Origin: Acanthaster planci
Lineage: Eukaryota; Echinodermata; Asteroidea; Valvatida; Acanthasteridae
NCBI RefSeq assembly: GCF_001949145.1
Contig: NW_019091373.1
Coordinates: forward strand, 2,639,572-2,703,571
Direction: 5' to 3'
DNA length: 64,000 bases
The notes below the pieces were generated by a model. It was not told where the DNA came from and made no database searches. It saw only the letters and a program-made list of their open reading frames with translations. Of the stretch, positions 56,680 to 64,000 are shown piece after piece (position 1 is the stretch's first letter; the number at the start of each line of letters is the position of its first letter). Both the position numbers and the translations under genes were made by a program.

Positions 56680-56750
56680 CACGTACATGTATGTACCCCG
56701 GTGTACATGTACATGTGCTGTACATGTACATGTACAGTACGTACATGTGT
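56680..56750. repeat. TACATGTA cluster
   Basis: ACACGTACATGTATGTACC is followed by two blocks of tandem GTACATGTACATGT and a GTACGTACATGT end. It is highly self-complementary. Confidence 0.8.
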
Positions 56751-59284
56751 GAATGATAATACTAGTCTAACTTAGGCATTTTGTTACCAAGCAGTGGCAG
56801 TTTGTACAGTACATGAAGGACAGCATGTGAACATTGGTGTGTGCACACATGGCATAGAAGTGTGCATGACTGATGTACATGTAGTTCTTTGTATGTAGGC
56901 GTACATGTACATGTACAAATTTGTGCAGAGCTGTGCCCAGCATCTTTCTGTGGGTGCCACAAATAGTGCATGAGGGCATGTACCGGTACATGTAGGCTGT
57001 ATGGTTTTTGTGCCATCTCATTAATATTATGCATACACTTGTGTATAGATTTAGTCACTGCAGGGAAGACATGACTAGAAACAAAAGATGCCATGAAGCC
57101 ACACATGATACTAGAAAATGGTACATTCAACTTTTTAACCCAGGCCCCTAAAAAAGTACATGTGGGACAGTGCAGGTGATCTTTTGAAAAGGAAATATGG
57201 TACCAGGCTCAGACTGGCATTTAACTTGTTCACAAGTGGTCAAGTTAGCCTGGACTAGTTTTGAAAAGCTACAACTTACATGTATATTCAGTAAAATATA
57301 AGCCATTGGAATGTTGGTATTAAGTTATTCCATTTGTATGGGGGAATGTGCACCCCTCACTGCATTCAGCAGTTATCCTTGTCAAGTGCGCTATGGCTAA
57401 CAGGTCCTCCTCCCCCCATTAATCATTCATGCACATCCTTTTTATGACAGGAACCAGCTTCTGTATGATCTGCATACCTGACCTTTTGTGCGGTAGTGGT
57501 TAGGATCGATCTGCCCTGATCAATGCCTTTCCCCCCCTGCAATCACTCAGTTCCTTCTGCAGGGTGGCAGCTCTGAACTGTTGGCCCAATCCCCCCTGTC
57601 TGGGGCTAAACAATGCCCTATGTTGGCACGCAACAAATCAATGTGGGGCTTTTGTGGAGAGAAGGTATTGTGGGTGACAGGGGCATGACCAGTGGTTGGC
57701 ACTGGATAAAGTCACTTCAAGGGCCATACATGTACAGTGTATGTGTACATGTACACTGTGTCAAAGGGAAGAGATTACAAAATCAACAATACATGTATCC
57801 CCACCAGTCTCCCCCAACGTTCTACACCTTACATACATGTACATGCATGGTACATGTACTTAAGCATTTCACCCCCACCCCATCCTACGCCTGAGCACAT
57901 AGACATGCACCGGTAACTACTCCTAAAATGTGAGCCAAATGCAAACACATGAATACAGTTCATCTTGATGTCGTGTTGGCAAATGGAAGGAACAGATTTG
58001 ACGTAAAGATCTTCAGGAGCATTGGTGCATAATCTCATGAGAATTGATCAGCTCATTCTTCTGTTGTCATTGTATGAGTTGTCCTGAGGTGTCGGTATGC
58101 GGGCCTCGGCAAGTAGCCGATATACTGGTAAATATTTTGTATGACTACTGGTATCTTGAATCAAGAGTTAAGAGCTGTGTCACTCAAATAACTCAGTATA
58201 CATGTATATTTGAGTAATTTCTGTCCGATCAAACATAAGATATTCTTGGAATCATTTTAAAATGTTTGTGTGAATGAATAATAAACTTTGTGTGATAAAA
58301 AGTACATGTACTGGTACTGTAGCTATACACACATGTATCTGTACATGTACTGTACATGTAGTGTGCATTTGGTGGTTTAGCCGCCTTGATAAGCTTGCTG
58401 GTCATCACACTTGTAAGTTTTGGTTTGGTAGTTGCCACATTCATGTGACCAAATTCTGCACGTTTTCAAAAACCTTCTAAAATGGCTGCAATGTTCAGAA
58501 TCCATTGGACTGATTTTTACCGGTAGGTATGCATCTTGTCCATATCTGTGAATATTGGTGAGCGTGTACATACACAATTGCTTCTCATTGCAGACTACCC
58601 TACGTGCATCACAAATTTGAAAAGTGCCAGTCTTTTTTAAAATAATATAATAACATAATGTGTTTATCTCCACTTTCACACAAGTTGACTATACCAATTG
58701 TTAAAAAAGACGTGGGCTGGATAAAAAATACACTGTACTGTTATTGATAGGACAGGCAAGCAGCCTGAGACTTGTAAAAGGTATCCTCTAAGTCTGTGCA
58801 TTAAATAGTTTTTATACTGTACTCCTTTGTACAATTTATTTTTTTGTGTAGGACAGACAAAGGTTGCAAATTTTTTCCACTATTTCCTGTGAAGAATATA
58901 GTTCTACAATGCTGCACAGTACAGGCAGGCGACAGGGATCCATCCTGCATATCTGAATACAACCACCTTGTTTCTGTGAAGGGGTGACTTTTTTTTTCTT
59001 GGAGGTGATGCAAACTGCACATTTCAGTGAGTGACATCTATTGTTCGAAGGTTCCAGACAGTGCTAGGAGTGCCGGAGGGTATTGAGGGGGAAATAAGCA
59101 CATGACCTTATCTCTCTTCATGTACAAATACATGTCACAATGAACCATTCTGTGGATGACTGAAGACACATTCCTTAGCGATAAAACACACTGTACGTGT
59201 ATGGTCCGCTATCTAAATGTAGTTCAAAGTTTACATGTATAAGGTACTGTATATGCCGAAGTCATGCAACACAGACTCCTAGTA

Positions 59285-59420
59285 CGTGTACATTTACATG
59301 TGGAGACATGTACATACTTATACATGTACATGTACAGTGTACCCGTGTACATGTACCGTATGTGCCTCATCCATACAGTATCCTTGATGCACCTCATCCA
59401 TACATGTACATGTACAGGAT
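59285..59420. repeat. TACATGTA cluster
   Basis: Repeated TACATGTACATGTACAG words, with a short direct duplication of TGCCTCATCCATACA / CACCTCATCCATACA at about 59371-59404. Confidence 0.75.
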
Positions 59421-60799
59421 TAGTACACGCTTGAACATGACTGCAATTGTTCATGTGGGAGTGATTATAAAAGCATGTCAAGTATTGAATATTAAGGGGG
59501 AAAGTTTGAAATGAATGTAATTTCTTTCCTCCACAAATGCATATTTACTCACAATGTGTAGGAATTTACAGTATTCCTTTGAAACTACATACATGTACAT
59601 ACATGTGCACATACATGCGTAATTTTCAAAAACTGCACTCTAAGAAGTTCTGAGTTTTTCTCAATTTACTGACTGACTCAAGAACCACAGAATATGCGCT
59701 TCTACAAACTGGACTTGTTTGGGAACTGTCTGACAAGTATGGAAATGTTTATCTGAGACGATATGCATGTGTGCCTCAGATTGGCAATAAAAATGGTAAT
59801 GTGGTTACCGTGGAAACACGATACTGAGTGTTATGATGCTGTGTCCATAATTTATTAAGTTTTGATTATTTGATGAATTTTCTTAATTTCACCATTTTCC
59901 CTCACAGATCTTTGCCGACTGATCTGAGGAGAATGGCTTCTCAAATTCGTAATATTAATACATGTGTTTTGTTCTAGATGAAAAGTTTACATAAATGTAC
60001 TAAACCATTGTTCTCTGACATGTTCCGGTAGGTATGTTCATGTACACACACAGTATGTACTGTACATGTACATTGTATTGTAAGTTACTGGATTTGTGTA
60101 CACGGAGGTTATAAATTTAGCAGTGTTGTTACCAGTACCATACAAATAAATGTAATCTTGTGTGAAATTTACTGTATTTTTATTTTTGGTTTGGTTGAAA
60201 ACCACATGCATTGTCAGTGCATACTTTGGTACTCAGTGATGTAGAATGGACAACAAACCGCACCACAGTGTAAGCAAACAACCCACAACAAGAGAGTTCA
60301 AAGGTGAAACCAACACATCGGAGTTTCTTGGATTCTGGTTTGCCAAATATTTTGCAGGTTACGAGTCCCTCTGGAATTCGGGATGAAGCTCTTTGAGTGT
60401 GATGATGACGAAGATGACATTGTTCATTCACCCAGGCTCAGAGAGGCAGTTTAAAGTCAGTGTTTACATTATGGTTCCAGTCAACCTCTTTTGTTCTTCT
60501 CTGGAGGGAAATAAAATGGTGAAATTGACCCTGTCAATTGAAGTGCTGTTTGTAATAGAAAACGTCCCATCAATATACACTTGTACATGTACTCTTAGGC
60601 TGGACTATTGAAGCTGGTGATGTTGAAGTACAGTCAGGATGAAAGAAAACAATAAACCCGTAACACTTCTGTTTGTACATTCTCTCTAAAAAGACTTGTT
60701 TAAGTTTTTCAAATTTTTTTTTAGGATAATAATATTTTTACTAGAATACAATACTAATTGGTCGGCCTAAATTGTACATATTAAAAATGCAGCGTGAAC

Positions 60800-60980
60800 G
60801 TGTACATGTACTTGTACATTGAGCAAAACATTTCAGTACCCTAAATTGGCATGTACATGTACGGTACTGGCAGGTACCATATATTGTACAACAGTGTACA
60901 GTATACATGTACATATACATGTATTATGACATACATTGTACATGTACTGAATGTTTACTGTACACTGTACATGTACATTC
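60800..60980. repeat. TACATGTA cluster
   Basis: Alternating TGTACATGTAC, TATACATGTACATATACATG and TGTACACTGTACATGTACAT words over about 180 bp. Confidence 0.8.
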
Positions 60981-63900
60981 TCTGTCCTTTGAAATCTGAG
61001 CAAGATGGCCAAAATGCCAGCACCAAATCTGCCATACTTTCCACGTACTTACTTTTGGCCATATACTGTGCATGTATTTTAGTTTTTGGGTCTCAGAAAA
61101 ATGATTGTTCAGCATAATACTAAGGTTGGCAGAGGTCCCACAAGGGGTGATTTATTATTATAATGGCAGACTAGCCATGTGGTGGTGGCCCATTAGAGTA
61201 GTCATTATTCTGAGTTGGTTCTGAGGGACTTCTTAAGCAGTGGAGTAGTTTTTTTATGGCGGGGCAGAGGTTGAAAATTATCACCTGGTGAAAAATGAGG
61301 GTACAAAAATTTGGGAGAAGGGTAAGATTTGTATGAAAAAAGAGCATTTTCAATAATCTTCAGAGACATTGTTTAAAAGTTGCTACCTGTACATGAAGGC
61401 CTACTCGGGTAATGTTTGATTTTAAATTCAAGGCAATCCAAACTCAAGTTTTTTCTTTTACATCTAAAAGCTTTAAAATACCGACTTAAGTGTGAAGGGG
61501 TTTCATTGTACATGTGTGAGCCTAATCCCATGGAGTTTTGGCAATGGGTATACCAGTAAGTTAAGTTTGAAAATGAAATCTTGGTGGGTACATGTATGAG
61601 TAGACCTTCAAGCCAGTTTGGCCGACTGGAAAAACCGACATTGCATCAGTGAGACGGTAGATGAGCATGCTACCAAATAAACTAATGAAAAAGACAAGTA
61701 TGGTGTAGGCCTATATGGGAACATATACTTGTGTGTGAAAACTATTTCACTCCAAGAACAGGTGGCTTAATTTCAAAGTGAGACAATGAAATGATTTGTA
61801 ATATGAAGATAAACAACTTTATCTGAGCTAAAAGACCTTGGTGTGTTTTTATTTATACATGTATGCATGTGTGTATATCCTCAGAGCCACCTGCCCATGT
61901 GGACAAGCAGCATTAAATAATAATTAGCACAAAAGAGAGAAAGGACACAGGTGCAGTAAAGTTATATGTACATATACTGTACATGTACATGTACTCTTAT
62001 TGCAGTCGTGTACTTCCCGTAGGTATGCATGTAAGTCGCCAGCGTTGATTTACCGCACCAGAACCCATGCGTGTAATGTTTTCCCCAGAGCTGGTCTCTT
62101 GTCTGGGCTTTCAACGTTACTCATCTCACTGATTAGTGCTCTCCCCCCCCTCCCCGTACAAGGAAAGACAGGATTGCTAAGTATTCTATTATGTGTAGCA
62201 TGTCAGGAGGCTGGTAGGGGGTTGCTTGTCATGTCCAGTGATGTGGAGATGATGTGTTTGGGAGGAGACGCAGGCGGGAGGCAGGGACAAGGCCATAAAC
62301 ATGTGGGCAGTTCACAGACAGTTTCCATATTTTGGCTTTGTCTCTCTGTTTAAGCCCCATCACGGGATCTGGAATCGTTGTCTCAGTTTTACCCTTGAAA
62401 CCGAGGGGGGGGGAATAATTGGTGGATTGATTTTGATGGTTATGAAGGAGAAGATTGAGCTGCATCGATTTGCCAGAGTGTGTTATTTAATAGGGGGATG
62501 TAAATGAAACTGAAAGTTTGCCGAAGTGGAAAACACCATCATCATCATGTACATGTACATCTTGCCAGGGTCTTCAGCTTATGGTAAATGAAACTAAAGG
62601 CAAAATTTGAATGGAAAATTAAAACAAATTCCCCCTGGATTTGACCTTTTACTGAGTTGCTCTGCTTGTGCCAAGTGGCACATTTTACAAGTGTCTAGAA
62701 TAAAATGGTGCTGAAAGTTCCAAGTATTTTTGTCTTTGAAAGAGTTTCCATTATGCCGTTACACGTACAGGTTTGAATACACAGTTACATGTACCTGCGC
62801 ATGCTCATGACATGTAGTACCTCTTGAGTTTCGAGCTTAAAAGATTCAACCCTAACTCCTCATGCATTTTTCCTAGAAATGTGTCTGAATCCTCTTAAAT
62901 ACAATATCCAAGTCTGGGCTGTGAAGGAAACAGACCAGTGGTACATTCCTTGTACTTTAAGAGGCATTACTTTTTGCAAGCATTCTGTTACAGAATGTAA
63001 TCACATCTGGACGCAAAATTGACCACAACTTCCTGATTTAGATTGTAAAGGATTTGATCAAGACAGTGTTAAGCACTTTGCATTAGTGGGTGTGTAATAA
63101 ATTCAGGCCCCACCCCCATTCTCTTTGTATGCTGGATAATCAGCACAAAATCATGTACATGTACGTACACTGTACGTATGTATCATCTACATTCTACAGT
63201 GTACAGCTATGTACATGTACTGATACCAATTGTAATATGCCTGAACCTTAAGCTGGTGAAAAACTGTGAAATAAGATTATTAAGGATTTATAATTATTTG
63301 GAAGCAAAATGTATTTATGTCGAGTGATGTTTGAGTTACAATGTAGCTACAAGAATGTACACGTACATACAGGTACATGTACATGTATATTTTACTTTTA
63401 ATGTGTACCGGCAGAAATGTTTGAAAAAGCTAAGCGAGTTGCATTAAAACTGAAGTACATGTATGTGTACATCGTGTCAGTGAATGGTGTTTCTTACATG
63501 TACATGTGTAAAAATTGCGTACTGTTATTTGTACATAGATCCAAGTGAAAGAATGCCAAAACACCAACATGTCAATTGACAGGGGCTGTAATCATATTAA
63601 CTCATTACTTTGCTGCCAAAGATTTTCTCTCAAATTTCCACAGAAGTATTGTTGTCATGTGTGCCAGCCCTTGTCAGCCTTCGTTAGTGGGACCAATTCC
63701 CAAGTGCCTACAGATGCATTACTGCTAACTTAATTTATAATCCCACACAACAGCATGAAAAGTTAACCTTTGAGGAAAAGAATTGATGGATGAGAACAGA
63801 AAAAACTCCTTTTAGCAGGAATTGTAATTCCTAATGACTGTTAGCAGTTGTAAACCATCCATCCAGTTTTTTAAGGGAGTGTTTTCTTTCAGTGGGAAGG

Positions 63901-64000
63901 ATCCATGGATGCACGTGCATTTGGCCCTTCATTTCTTCACTACCTGTAGTACTGGTAAACTAAAAAAAAAATTGGCCAAGCCAAGAAGGAAATTGATGGC

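Larger units (their letters stand above)
51260..64000 (+). other. ASPP intron continuing past the window edge
   Basis: 12.7 kb in which I find no further ASPP exon. The coiled-coil exon expected next is not present. Palindromic-word clusters are frequent: 53545-53710, 54690-54795, 56215-56340, 56680-56750, 59285-59420, 60800-60980, 63155-63220 and 63355-63505. No other gene is recognised. Confidence 0.75.

Noticed and set aside
60359-60455. Possible exon after TTTGCAG encoding an acidic stretch (LFECDDDEDDIVHSP)
   Set aside because: The ASPP transcript would need to enter in phase 0, which meets a stop. The readable frame needs a different phase and ends in a stop, with no ASPP similarity.

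Overview
This window is animal nuclear DNA: AT-rich, intron-rich and full of transposon remnants. Coding sequence makes up only a few percent of it. The three genes, the short split exons and the dense palindromic words of the TACATGTA / TACCGGTA / AGGCCTA type suggest an invertebrate deuterostome (echinoderm, hemichordate or amphioxus-like). That lineage is an inference and no species is named. There is no bacterial-style gene layout, no rRNA, no CRISPR array and no intact tRNA gene.

Layout. (1) 545-8286 (+): the last six coding exons of an AKT/protein kinase B gene, from mid catalytic domain to the stop. The PH domain and N-lobe lie left of the window. (2) 8287-17182: AKT 3' flank and a transposon zone. 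It holds a tRNA-like SINE candidate, a decayed non-LTR retrotransposon (LINE, minus strand, about 13553-15545) and a TTAA-flanked MITE inserted into that LINE. (3) 17183-22756 (-): a five-exon gene for a UPF0696/DUF1917 protein (human C11orf68/BLES03 family), assembled here with every splice phase consistent. Its last exon adds a tail with a textbook PCNA-interacting (PIP-box) motif. (4) 22757-25900: a partly CpG-rich interval between two divergent genes. (5) About 25740-64000 (+): the 5' part of an ASPP-family gene (p53-binding protein 2 / PPP1R13B). There is one tentative first exon and three well-supported exons encoding the N-terminal ubiquitin-like domain, separated by introns of 6-11 kb. 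The ankyrin/SH3 part lies beyond the right edge.

Repeats. A 565-600 bp piggyBac-like MITE is present three times. A 161 bp hAT-like MITE with an 8-bp target duplication sits in an AKT intron. A roughly 440 bp AT-rich repeat occurs twice. Several foldback elements and hairpins are present. From about 29 kb onward the ASPP introns carry dozens of clusters built from self-complementary words. A 649-base gap (27593-28241) is flanked by a duplicated poly-C segment.

How the genes relate: AKT and ASPP are close neighbours here. In human, each AKT paralogue shares a chromosome with an ASPP paralogue (AKT1/PPP1R13B on 14q32, AKT2/PPP1R13L on 19q13, AKT3/TP53BP2 on 1q41-44). The window therefore looks like the pre-duplication ancestral linkage. 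Nothing in the sequence shows co-regulation of the three genes.
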